Below, piece after piece: positions 25,101 through 33,389 of a stretch of DNA of 64,000 bases. Under the pieces are notes generated by a model that saw only the letters and a list, made by a program, of their open reading frames with translations, was not told the DNA's origin and did no database searches. The DNA comes from Dicaeum eximium (Eukaryota > Chordata > Aves > Passeriformes > Dicaeidae). Within the stretch, counting starts at the first letter, position 1, and every line of letters starts with the position of its first letter. A program made the position numbers and the translations under genes. The stretch is taken from NCBI GenBank assembly GCA_013396995.1, contig VWZP01002203.1, forward strand, positions 410,863 to 474,862, in the 5' to 3' direction.

Positions 25101-28100
25101 AGGTGTGGTGGGATTTGGGGGTTGAACAGGGCTTGGAGCAGCCTGTTCTCATTTTGAAGGCTGACCTAGAACAGAGAGTAGACAGAGCTAAAGAGTAAAG
25201 TAGGGATTTATTGGGAGGCCTCCATGGATCCACCTTGGGCAGCACAAGAGCCCAGCCAGGGCTGCACCCAAGATGAACCAAAATGGGCACAAAATGGACA
25301 CCGGGCACGGCTCTGGCACTTTGATCAGTTCTGCTCCATTTGCATCTTGGAGTTCATTGTCCAATTACAGCTTTGGGTTATGAAGTTCCATCCTGCTTGT
25401 TTTTCTCTCTTCAGCCCATGTTGTTTGTGCTCTTGAGCCTGAGGTTTGGATCAGTTGTCCTTGGTCCCCAGCTGGAGAAGGAATTGTTTTGTCTCCCTGC
25501 TCTGCACACAGAGCTCACCATCCCATAATGTGAAGCTCAGACCCACACACTAAACCAGAACAGAATCTAAAAAACATAAAAGCTAAAACCTGAGGCATCA
25601 GCTCTAGTGGAAGGTGTCCCTGCCTGTGGTGAGGCTGGATGAGGTTTAAGGTCCCTTCCAACCCAAATCACTCCACGATTCTCTGATTCCCTGGCTGCTC
25701 TCTGCTCCAGTGAAGGAGCCTGTGGCACCTGGAGAGTCCCCGTGCAGAGGGCAGGGCTCCATGCCGGCTGATCATGGCATGGAAATGTTTTCCTGGCTGC
25801 TGAAACCTGGCAGGGGAAGCTGCTCATCCACTCCCCAACCTGCCCCAGTCCGGGTGGGGACACAGCTCCCAGCCTGGCCTGTCCCCAGCTCAATGGGCAG
25901 CTCTGTTTCCCAGCACAGCTGCTCCTTCTCTGATTCCCGGGATGCTCAATGGGCAGATTTGTCCCCAGAAATGGGTCAGACAATGCTGGGGGGCCACAGG
26001 GTGTCAGATGCTCCGAGGAGGAGCCGGGGCTGGCTGCTGGCACTGCCATAAAGGAGCCCTTGTTCCAGGGAGGGGACAGAGCCCTGGGGAGGGTGGCTGG
26101 GGGCTCCAGGCCCTGCATTCACCAGGGAGCAGCAGTTGGGTCTGCCTGGCACCTGTGCTGGTGCCAAAGGGCTCTGGTAAATTCTGTTGTTTGCAGGGTG
26201 AGAGGAAACAATAATTGTCCTCTTTAACTGAGCTGCTTCCACCTCAGACTGGCATTTTCCAGGCCTTGCAGCTCATCCTGAGCCACCTCAACCTTTAAGC
26301 CAACAAGTGGCTTTTAGATTAAATATTTCTAGAAATGGCTAATTTGTTTTTGAAGTCCAGTCCCACTTTTCTATTCCTTGCCATCTGAAGCTTGTTTTTT
26401 CATTTAAATAACTTAAAATTTAGCTACTTATGATACCAGAGACGTAAGTATCACTTCTGTGTGAGCTGGCCCTTCTGATGCCCATTGCTCAGAGCTTATC
26501 CTGCTCTAAACATGAGTCCAACACTCACTGCAATAAAATATTTAAGGATCCCAAAGCCACACGGAGGTTTTTGCACCAGCACACTCTCAGAATCCAGATT
26601 TAGGTTTATTTTTCTGCTTTGCCCCAGAAATCCCTGCAGTCTGCAGTGATGCAGCCCCCAGTCAGTCCCTAGGGAAAGCATCCATGCTTGACATAATTCA
26701 GTTATTAATCCTGTCCCAATTAACACATCTGTTAGTCTGGGGCAGTGAGACATGGTAATGCTTGGGGCAATGACTTGATCGTGGTGACTGGCAGCTTAAA
26801 TGCATAAAATTTGCCATTGTGTGGGCTATTGTTAGAGTAAATCGTTGGAAGTGAGGAAAAAAAAAAAAANNNNNNNNNNNNNNNNNNNNNNNNNNNNNNN
26901 NNAAAATTCCAGAGTGCCTGGAGAGAGGGTTGTGTGCCAGACACTGTTGTGACAACACCGTGATGCTGATTTTGATGAAGATTTTTGAGTTGACCTTTAA
27001 GATGTTTGATTAAAGAACTTCTGAAAACAAATGGTCCAGAAATAAATGGGACTGTGCTGCAGATAGTGCCTGTAGAAGGAGGTTACTTGGTGCTCTTCCT
27101 GGCAGGTGTTTTCCTCTGATCAAAAGGGTGAAATGGAGCGAACTCAGGGGATTTGGCAGGGCTGTGGTTCTAGAAGGGCACAGGGAGAGGGGAGGGGATT
27201 TTGTGTGGGCTGGGAGGCAGCACAGGACAAAGTTGAGGGCCAGGGTGAGCTGGTTGGGGTGGGCAGGGCAGGAGGAAGGTGTGGGGGGCAGGGGAAGCTG
27301 CTGAGGGATGCTCTCCTGGGGGCTGAGGCAGCGCTCCCAGCTCAGGTACTCACTGTGGGATTTCTGTGTTTCTTGTGTCCAGGTGTGCTACCCCAGCCCA
27401 TGACAAACGGATCTGCACAGACTCAGGTGAGTCCTCACCTGCCCCTGCTGAGGCAGCAGCCTTGGGGGATGTGTTGGAGTGACCAGGAGGGATCAGGGTC
27501 CTTCCCTGGCTCCCACCTGGGCCAGGTGAGCCTGGATGCTCAAGCCCCCAAGGTTCATTTAGCTCAGCTTTACTGCTGCCACCTGTTTTAATTACTCCTC
27601 ACTACAGCTTTAATTTAGGGGTTGTACAAGGCCAATTTCAGCCCCATTTAATCCCAGGGAAGGAGGAGGAGGTGGCAATGTCCCAGTTGTGGCAGGATGG
27701 GACCGTGCTCTGCCTGGGGGTGTGGGAGAGCAGCAGTTCTGGGGATCCCAGGGAGCTCCAGTGTGTGCAGGCTCCCCTCAGCAGGAGCATCCCCTCCAGG
27801 CTCCATTCCATCCCTGGGGATTTGTTGTGTTTTACTCTGGCTGGCACAAACCAGGCTGACATTTCCCTTTCCTCCAGCTGAATGGGGGATCCACATCTTC
27901 ATCTCACAGCGACCTGCAGAGCCCTGGGAAGGAATCCGAGGTAAAAACCCCAAACACTTCCTGTCCTGTGGGGCTGACACTGTCCCTTCTGCACCCTGGT
28001 GTGGGTACAATCCTGCCTCACACTGCTCTGTATTGATGAGTTTTCAGTTTATCTCCCAGACTTGGGTTCACTGTACTCACCCAGCAACCAAAATCCAGGG

Positions 28101-29939
28101 TTTTCCCTCATCCCTTGCCCTGTGGGTGTTCACTGGCACCTTCTTGGGCAGTGATTCCTGCTTGGATAGTGTGGGAGGTGAAGGGATGTCTGCAGGATTT
28201 GGGATCTGAGGTGTAATTACACTGATGAGCTACAGCAAGGCTGGAGATCTGTGGGGAGCAGAACTGTGAGGCTCAAGTGCTGCTAGCAGGACCAGGGCAA
28301 GCTAAAATTAAAAAAAAAGCCTTTTTTTTTTTTTTTTTTTTAGTTTGGAGCACAGTGGATTTATCCCAGTGTTTAAAGGAGGGGAGGAGTTGTTTTTGGT
28401 GACAGGCTGGGCTGAAGGGGTTTCTGTGGTGTGGCTCAGCACTGGAAAGGGACAAAACTTGTTAGGCAAGGTGAAGTGGCAACCAAAAGTCAACACAAGG
28501 CATAGATTGGCATTCTCAGGCATTAATGATTTAGCAGGTTTTTTCCTCTTAAAATAAGAAGTGGGGATTTTTATTAAGAAGTAGGGGATTTGCAAAGTGC
28601 TCAAAAATTTATCTTTAGCACAAGGTTCTGCTATAAATGGGGCAAAGTCTCCATGCAGGTGCTCTGTGGGGTCCCTGCCGTGCTGCCCCAGGACATTTGG
28701 GAGCAGGAATGTGGCAGCACCAGTGCTCAGGTGGCCTCTGTGAGCACCCAGAGCCCCAAAGCCTCTCGGGCACCAGCTGTGGCCAAGCGCCTGCAATCTG
28801 CCAAGTTCCCCGTGAGCACTGAATAATGCATGTCCCGATCCAATGGCTCTGCCCTGGGAAATCCAGGCTGTCCCCTGTCCTGTGGGGAGCCTTGTGTTGT
28901 CCCCCTGAGTCACCCTTGGGCTGCTGCAGGGGTCACTGCACCGGGAGTCAGGGTCCCTGGGGTGGAGAAGTTGGAGAAGGTGCTGGAGCAGCCCGTGGGG
29001 TCAGCCCTGGGCTCTTCAGGGGTCACTGTCCTGGCAAGGAGGCAAAGTCCCTGGGGGCGTGGGGCTTTCCTGGGCTCAGTTTGGCTCAGTTTGGTTTTAT
29101 TCAGCTGTTGCTGTTATCTCTGTGCTGATGGAAGGCCCTGCCCACAGTTATCAGCAGGGTCTGTGCACTCTGTTTCGGAGCTGGGCGTGCGTGGTGGGGC
29201 AGCAGTGCCAGCAAGAGAGCTCTGAAAGGCTTCCCTAAAACCAAAGCTCTCCATGCTGTGTGTTTACCCACACCTGGCACGGGTGCAGCCGGGCAGCACC
29301 TCCTGTGCTCCTGCTTTTCCACTCCAGCTGTGCAGTCACACCTTCCTGAGGGAGGAGAAACACCCCCACAAAATGTAGTGCTGCAATGAACTCCACGGGC
29401 ACACGGATGCTGCTGCCACTGAAACCACGGGCATGGCACAGGGAGGGGGCTTTGACCTAAAAAAACATCCCAGAGCATTTGCTTATTGTGCAGGCTGGAG
29501 GAAATCCTTCTTGGGAGGGGTTGTTCAGCACTGGAAGTGCCCGGGGAGGTGGTGGAGTCCCCAGAGGAGCTCCTGGGTGTGGCACCCAGTGCTCTGGGCT
29601 GGTGACAGGGTGGGCATGGGGCAGGGCTTGGTGTGGCACCCAGTGCTCTGGGCTGGTGACAGGGTGGGCATGGGGCAGGGCTTGGACTGGGTGATCCCGG
29701 GGGGTTTCCAGGCTCAGGGGTGCCCTGAGAGGGGCCCTGCAGTGGCGTGGGAGCGCTGCCAGCTCTGTCCCTTCCCGCAGGACGGAGACACGGACAAGAA
29801 GGACCCGTTTGAGGAGAGCGGGCTGAGCCTGAGCCCCACGGCCGCCGAGGCCAAGGAGAAGGTGAGGGCCAAGCGTGTGAAGAAGCGAGCGCCGCAGATG
29901 GACTGGAACAAGAAACGGGAGATTTTCAGCAATTTCTGA
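3894..29939 (+). CDS. NHERF2: NHERF2 (Na+/H+ exchange regulatory cofactor 2), 5'-partial, six exons
   Basis: Joined coding exons are 3894-4142, 22523-22699, 24706-24859, 27383-27426, 27878-27940 and 29781-29939. They give 281 residues in one open frame ending in TGA. NHERF2 is a submembrane scaffold: its two PDZ domains bind C-termini of transporters and receptors such as NHE3, and its C-terminus binds ezrin. The window shows the second half of PDZ1 (VVQRIKAVE...LLVVD), all of PDZ2 with the GYGF carboxylate-binding loop, a Ser/Thr-rich linker, and a C-terminal ezrin-binding segment ending [13 protein letters not shown]. All junctions use GT–AG and keep frame. Exon 1, which should encode the first half of PDZ1 (about 70 residues in mammals), is not in the window, so the annotated 5' end is an internal acceptor. 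Human NHERF2 has 337 residues, so the length fits. The adjacent PDZ-less linker differs in sequence from human. NHERF1 is the main alternative, but synteny with NTHL1 and TSC2 and the linker sequence favour NHERF2. Confidence 0.96.
4874..4903. repeat. CCT/TCC microsatellite
   Basis: Nearly pure TCC run in NHERF2 intron 2. Confidence 0.9.
7112..7144. repeat. Perfect 13-bp inverted repeat, 7-base loop
   Basis: TGAAGGATAAACT, then TCTGCAG, then AGTTTATCCTTCA. It has a GATA-type core (GGATAA) in each arm. Located in NHERF2 intron 2. Confidence 0.9.
8424..8545 (+). repeat. CR1 LINE 3' end
   Basis: Degenerate CR1 tail running from CCAGGTTGGGCAGGGCTGGGA through AGTGGAAGGTGTCC to CCAGGATTCTCTGATG. 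Confidence 0.75.
8816..8990. repeat. GC-rich minisatellite
   Basis: About ten imperfect copies built on GGGTGAGGGACCCGGGCA / GGCAGGGCAGG, with units of about 16-23 bases. It lies in NHERF2 intron 2, next to a CpG-rich patch. Confidence 0.9.
8990..9370. promoter_or_regulatory. CpG-rich patch within NHERF2 intron 2
   Basis: CpG dinucleotides are dense here (for example CCGCGG, CCGCCGCGG, GGGGCGGGG) compared with flanking intron. It could be an internal promoter or enhancer for a short NHERF2 transcript, or simply a GC-rich by-product of the adjacent minisatellite. No first exon was identified. Confidence 0.35.
10800..11232 (-). repeat. CR1 LINE 3' part (reverse orientation)
   Basis: Begins GGAATGGCTTGGGTTGGAAG and passes through GCCATGGCAGGGACACCTTC and later CTCACAGGGAAGAATTCCTT, the complement of the CR1 tail. 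It is the longest CR1 copy in the window. Confidence 0.85.
12133..12167. promoter_or_regulatory. Candidate GATA/E-box composite site
   Basis: CTTATCT at 12133-12139, CAGCTG E-box at 12154-12159 and AGATAAG at 12161-12167. Further TTATC cores lie near 12007 and 12047. Motif presence only; regulatory role is inferred. Confidence 0.35.
14198..14238. repeat. CCCT microsatellite
   Basis: Tetranucleotide CTCC array with minor interruptions in NHERF2 intron 2. Confidence 0.9.
16047..16170. repeat. 31-bp tandem repeat, four copies
   Basis: Unit GGTCCTGCTCAAGGATTTAT plus TCCTGTGTGCT, with few differences between copies. NHERF2 intron 2. Confidence 0.93.
18121..18157. repeat. TCC/TTC microsatellite
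   Basis: Pyrimidine triplet array in NHERF2 intron 2. Confidence 0.88.
21112..21180 (+). repeat. CR1 3'-end fragment
   Basis: Reads TTGGACTTGGATGACTTTCAG and then TTCCTACCTGAACCATTCTGT, a diverged CR1 terminus. Confidence 0.6.
21268..21452 (+). repeat. CR1 LINE 3' end
   Basis: Contains CCCAGAGAAGCTGTGGCTGC, GGAGCAACCTGGGATAG, GTGTCCCTGCCCATGGCAGG and the terminal TTTAAGGTCC segment in order. Confidence 0.85.
22523..22699 (+). CDS. NHERF2: NHERF2 exon 3: first half of PDZ2
   Basis: 177 nt in phase 0, acceptor atcag| and donor |gtaacg. It encodes [18 protein letters not shown], containing the GYGF loop that clamps the ligand C-terminus. It continues through [13 protein letters not shown] to DRLVE. 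An ATG at 22514 sits in frame just upstream of the acceptor (see findings). Confidence 0.96.
22872..22990 (-). repeat. CR1 fragment (reverse orientation)
   Basis: Starts GGAATTGTTTAGGCTGGAAA and reaches GAGTCCAGCC, the complement of a CR1 terminus of a diverged subfamily. Confidence 0.65.
23336..23462. repeat. 44-bp tandem repeat, about 2.8 copies
   Basis: GGGAGCACACAGATA recurs at 23340, 23384 and 23428, each followed by CCCCTGTTTGGC. NHERF2 intron 3. Confidence 0.93.
24706..24859 (+). CDS. NHERF2: NHERF2 exon 4: second half of PDZ2
   Basis: 154 nt, entering in phase 0 and leaving one base over; tgcag| and |gtgaga. It encodes [15 protein letters not shown], including the helix that lines the peptide groove, and ends VTPTEEHSK. 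Confidence 0.96.
25040..25149 (+). repeat. CR1 LINE, 5' piece of a split copy
   Basis: Contains GTGGAACTCGCTGCCACCAG and GGGCTTGGAGCAGCCTG. It stops where an LTR-like element is inserted and resumes at 25601. Confidence 0.7.
25150..25600 (-). mobile_element. Probable solo LTR of an endogenous retrovirus, inserted in a CR1
   Basis: 451 bases that interrupt an otherwise collinear CR1 tail. On the minus strand it starts TGATGCCTCAGG and ends near CAGCCTTCA, so it has TG...CA-like ends. It carries AATAAA (plus-strand 25207-25212) close to the 3' end, as LTRs do. Flanking GTTCT (25145) and GCTCT (25601) look like a 5-bp target duplication with one mismatch. No viral coding sequence is present. 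Confidence 0.65.
25601..25695 (+). repeat. CR1 LINE, 3' piece of the split copy
   Basis: Continues CTAGTGGAAGGTGTCCCTGC through CCTTCCAACCCAAATCACTC to the octamer-like end ATTCTCTGATTC. Confidence 0.8.
26870..26902. other. Assembly gap (33 N)
   Basis: Follows a poly-A run in NHERF2 intron 4, so a homopolymer or transposon tail is the likely cause. Confidence 0.98.
27383..27426 (+). CDS. NHERF2: NHERF2 exon 5: short linker exon
   Basis: 44 nt that restore phase 0; gtccag| and |gtgagt. It encodes [15 protein letters not shown], matching the mammalian PLPSPVTNGTSPAQ segment in position and composition. Confidence 0.9.
27878..27940 (+). CDS. NHERF2: NHERF2 exon 6: serine-rich linker
   Basis: 63 nt in phase 0; ctccag| and |gtaaaa. 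It encodes [15 protein letters not shown]..., a flexible Ser-rich stretch equivalent to human LNGGSACSSRSDL. Confidence 0.92.
27941..29780 (+). other. NHERF2: NHERF2 intron 6
   Basis: 1.8 kb with a poly-T run at about 28321-28342 and a 54-bp tandem duplication close to the acceptor. No coding sequence is evident. Intron 5 (27427-27877, 451 bp) is likewise empty. Confidence 0.8.
29577..29684. repeat. 54-bp perfect tandem duplication
   Basis: Two identical copies, each starting GTGTGGCACCCAGTGCTCTG, end about 100 bases before the last NHERF2 exon. Confidence 0.95.
29781..29939 (+). CDS. NHERF2: NHERF2 exon 7: ezrin-binding C-terminus and stop
   Basis: 159 nt in phase 0; cccgcag| acceptor and TGA at 29937-29939. 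It encodes [20 protein letters not shown], a basic run, and the ERM-binding tail [13 protein letters not shown]. This tail docks on the FERM domain of ezrin. It is almost identical to the mammalian end. Confidence 0.97.
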   Translation, partial: DGDTDKKDPFEESGLSLSPTAAEAKEKVRAKRVKKRAPQMDWNKKREIFSNF

Positions 29940-29992
29940 GCCCTGCTGGTGCNTTTATGAGGCGTATTTTAAAGTCCTTTTTATTTTTATTT

Positions 29993-30035
29993 TTTATTAT
30001 TATTATTGTTATTGTTATTATTATTATTATTATTG
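29993..30035. repeat. TTA/TTG simple repeat in the NHERF2 3' UTR
   Basis: ATT triplets with occasional GTT, beginning about 55 bases after the stop codon. Confidence 0.9.
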
Positions 30036-32130
30036 TACTCACCAGCGATTCTCATAAGAAAAATGTGACCAAAGCTCCTTTTCTTGCTTGCTCTTGAGCT
30101 CGGCTCTGGCTGCCCACCGTCCCCCGTTCCTATGAGAAAGGACTGGAAGAATTTTAACTCTTGTTTCTTACCTGCATAATTTAGGCTTCTGTTACTTCTT
30201 TTTTACTTTTTACGTGGGGTGTTTTGGCTTTGTCCCAGACTGAGCCCTGTGGGATGCTCTGTGCCCCTGTGGAAACATCTCACAGCTCATGGTGGGGGTG
30301 CCGGGGACCCCCTCCCCAGCTCCCCATGCCCAGCATTAGCTACTCCCACCATGGGAAAATGGACTGTGGCTGGAAATTGTTCGTTGGCTTTGCTATTGAA
30401 GCAAAATAGTTTGTTTTGTTGGGGGTTTTTTTTGTTCTGTTTTTTTTTGTTTTTAAATGAAGTCCCATGTGTTTCCAGTTAGTTTAGGAACCTCCCCCCA
30501 TCAGCAGCTCCTGCCCAGGCAGTAAAAGCTCATTTTTCACCCCAGACAGCTCTGCAGAGGGGAGAGGGTGGGGTTTAAAAGCAAACCCCAAACCCAAAGG
30601 CCACAGCTCTCCCCAGCTGCAGCCGTGGATGTGGCAGGGGAAGGAGGGAGCGGGGCCAGTCCTGCCCCACGGAGCACGACGATGACAACCACGAGATGCT
30701 ACAAAAACACTCTGGACAGACCTGGGAGTGGGGATGACCCAACATCTGCTCCCAGGAGGGAGCACAGGGATGCAGCTCTACCTGAGGCTCAGTGCTGGGG
30801 AGTGGGGCTGGTCCAGGTCCCACCTGGGCTGGGATTTGGTGTCCCCAAAGACAATGTGTGGACATCCTCCGAAGCCCGTGGGGCTGCAGATGGAGCAGGC
30901 ACTGGTGTGATGGAGTGGGCAGCACCTTTGGCTTCCTGTGGCCTCCTCTGGGCATTCAGAGTGTACCTTTAAAGCGTTACAGATTAAGTCCATTTAAGCT
31001 CTTTATTGTTGCCTTTGGCTGTGTGAGTGCAGGTGACTCAGCTGAGCTGCAGCTCCCAGGTAGCAGAGCTGAGTTACCAGGGCAGGGGCTGGGGCTGTCC
31101 CACTCCCTGCCACGCTCCAGCAGCAATCCCAGCCCTGCTGTGGGAAGGGACTGGGAATACCAAGCCACTTTTCCCAGCTGAAGGCACGTGGCAGCGCTCA
31201 CCTGGCCATGGGTGACGTGTGACCACAGAGCTGTGGCTATGCCCTGCCTCACTCCAGCCCTTCTGGGGTGAAACCCTTGGGTGGTCAGTGTGCTACGGGT
31301 GTGGGAATGGCTCTGCACGGATTTCCTAAGGGATTTCCAAATTGTGGAGCTAAAAGGTGCCTTACAGCATCCTCTGCTCTCCTCAGCAGCAGGCTGGGGC
31401 TCAGCACAGGGTGTTTGGCTTCCCTGGGCAGCAGCTGGTGCCTGTGGCCTTCTGCTGCTGGCAGGAGAGTGTGGAGAGCCTCAGGGGTGAAGGAGATGAG
31501 TTCTCTTTACGAAAGTGATCTTTTAGGATTGTAGATGGGCTGAACAGGTTGAAAATACTGACTTTGAGAGGAACTGGTGCAGGTGTTTGGCTGTGGGTGA
31601 CGAGACAGGCCGTGGGGTGATGGGGGATGTGGAGAGGCTGCCTCCCCTCGGGGCTCTGCCATTTACAAGACACCTCTTCCCCATCCCACTTCAAATTACC
31701 TGCTCTCTTTTTGGCCCTCAAAATGATGTCTTCTCTCTCTGGGTAATGTTTGGAAGGAGCCCTTGTTTTCCATGGTGTGCACGTTGCTGGCCGTGCCCGT
31801 GTCACCAAGCCCTGGCAGTGCCCGGGCTGTGCAGGGCAGAGGTTCCCAGGACACTCTGAGGCAGTCACAGAGCACACACCTGCTGTGAACACCCCACTGC
31901 TCCTCCCAGACTGCTGCAGCTCAGGGGGGGAAGGAAAAAAAAACCTCGTGTAGTGTTGAATGTAGATCAAAAGAAATCAGGTGTGCAAATCTGTGTTGGT
32001 AAGATTGGAAAATCTTCATCTCTTAGTCCATGGAAACTGCTCCTGGTTGAAGCATTACTGCATTCCTGACATCTTGTAGCTCAGTAGTAATTACTCAGTT
32101 CCTGTACATTTAACTTGGAAAAGAAAAATC

Positions 32131-32136
32131 AATAAA
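32131..32136 (+). promoter_or_regulatory. NHERF2: Polyadenylation signal, proximal (NHERF2)
   Basis: AATAAA followed by GT/T-containing sequence, on the NHERF2 strand and upstream of the convergent NTHL1 3' end. Confidence 0.55.
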
Positions 32137-32189
32137 GTCTAAGGCTGTCAGCAGCATTGCAAACCCACCATGTACACTGTAATGTCAGT

Positions 32190-32195
32190 AATAAA
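32190..32195 (+). promoter_or_regulatory. NHERF2: Polyadenylation signal, distal (NHERF2)
   Basis: A second AATAAA 59 bases downstream, followed by a TTGG/TTTG-rich stretch typical of a cleavage region. I take this as the likelier main 3' end. Confidence 0.6.
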
Positions 32196-32210
32196 CTTGG
32201 TTTGCCATGT

Positions 32211-32949
32211 ACCCAGCACTTATCTGCTCCTTCCTCAGCTGCTCAGGGAGCCCAGAGCGGAACTGCAGCCCTTTAGCACATTGTAAACTTTGCTTCCTCT
32301 TTAAAGAGGAGCTGGAATTACGCCTTTGAAGCTCCACAATGAAGTCAGCACTGCCCTTTCTTTGAAGAACAAAACGCAGGGGTGGTGGTGTCCCTCTGTC
32401 AGCTCCTGGGGACACAGCCTGCCTCCCGCGGCTGCTGTAACCCTTGTGGCACACACAGAGTGGCACTGCCTCAGCTCCTGGCCCTGCTCTGCTGCCAGGA
32501 CCCAGAGGTCACTGCTCCAGGCAGTGACTCCCTCTGCTCCTGCCTTGGGAAGGCTTCAGCTGCACCTCAGAATCCCAGGATCACCAAGGCTGGAAAAGAT
32601 CTCCAGGATCATCGAGTTCAACCTGTGCCCCATCCCCACCTTGTCCCCAGCCCAGAGCCCTGAGTGCCACATCCATGTCCTCCCCGGACACCTCTAGGGA
32701 TGGGAACTCCACCACCTCCCTGGGCAGTCCCTTCCAGTGTTTAGCAACCTTTTCCATGAAGAAATTCCTCCTGCTGTGCACCCTGGATGTCCCCTGGCAT
32801 GGCTCGTGTGGCAGGGCTGGGCAGGTGTGTGCTGTCTGCTCCCAGCTGGGCAGGTTCAGCCTTGCTGAGGTCACCCACGTTCTCCTCCCCTCAGCCAGTG
32901 TCACACAAATGCCAGCAAACCTCGTGGGTGCAAAAAAACCCTCACCACC
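32211..32949. other. Convergent NHERF2/NTHL1 intergenic interval
   Basis: About 740 bases between the two 3' ends. The only recognisable content is a reverse-oriented CR1 3' end (32566-32820). The 5' part, 32211-32565, shows nothing I can assign. Confidence 0.6.
32566..32820 (-). repeat. CR1 LINE 3' end (reverse orientation)
   Basis: Begins CAGAATCCCAGGATCACCAAG, then TGGGAACTCCACCACCTCCC and CATGAAGAAATTCCTCCTGC. Lies between the NHERF2 and NTHL1 3' ends. Confidence 0.85.
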
Positions 32950-32955
32950 TTTATT
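32950..32955 (-). promoter_or_regulatory. NTHL1: NTHL1 polyadenylation signal
   Basis: TTTATT on the plus strand reads AATAAA on the NTHL1 strand, about 310 bases past the NTHL1 stop codon. That gives a short 3' UTR. Confidence 0.7.
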
Positions 32956-33265
32956 AAACGAGTATTTACAAGCAGCAGCAAGTCCCCGAGGACAAAGCTT
33001 TTCTCTGCAGTGACTCAGTGTGGCACAGCTGGGCTGTGCTCAGCCATTCACCCAGGCTGGAACCTTCAGCTCTGTCCCAGCAGGATTGCTGCCTCTCAAA
33101 GCCCCTTTTTCCTCTGGAGAGCTGAGCCATTGCCAGTGGCTGTTCCCTTGAGCTGCTGCAGCAGGCTCCTGCTCCTGCAGTCACACTGCCAGCCCTGTGC
33201 CAGGCCCAGCTTTAGCAGGGCTCAGCCCAAGCAGCTTTGTGGCTCTCCCAAGGCTGGATGATCCC

Positions 33266-33389
33266 TCAGAGTTTCTTGGCAACCGGGCAAATGTCTTGGT
33301 TGAGGCACTGGCTGCAGCGAGGGTTCACGGGCAGGCAGGTCTGCTGCCCAAAGCCCACCAGCAGCCAGTTTATCTCCTTCCAGAGGTCC
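33266..33389 (-). CDS. NTHL1: NTHL1 exon 6: [4Fe-4S] cluster loop and stop
   Basis: 124 nt after ctgcag|. It encodes [18 protein letters not shown] and then four cysteines with the endonuclease III spacing 6-2-5. It ends VAKKL and TGA. Confidence 0.96.

Larger units (their letters stand above)
24860..27382 (+). other. NHERF2: NHERF2 intron 4 with nested repeats and an assembly gap
   Basis: 2.5 kb containing a CR1 copy split by an LTR-like insertion (25150-25600) and the gap of 33 Ns. The region 26250-26860 is AT-richer than the rest and unassigned. Confidence 0.8.
29940..32210 (+). other. NHERF2: NHERF2 3' UTR
   Basis: Sequence from the stop codon to just past two AATAAA hexamers. It includes a TTA/TTG simple repeat at 29993-30035 and one ambiguous base at 29953. 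The end is inferred from the polyadenylation signals; earlier cleavage is possible. Confidence 0.6.
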
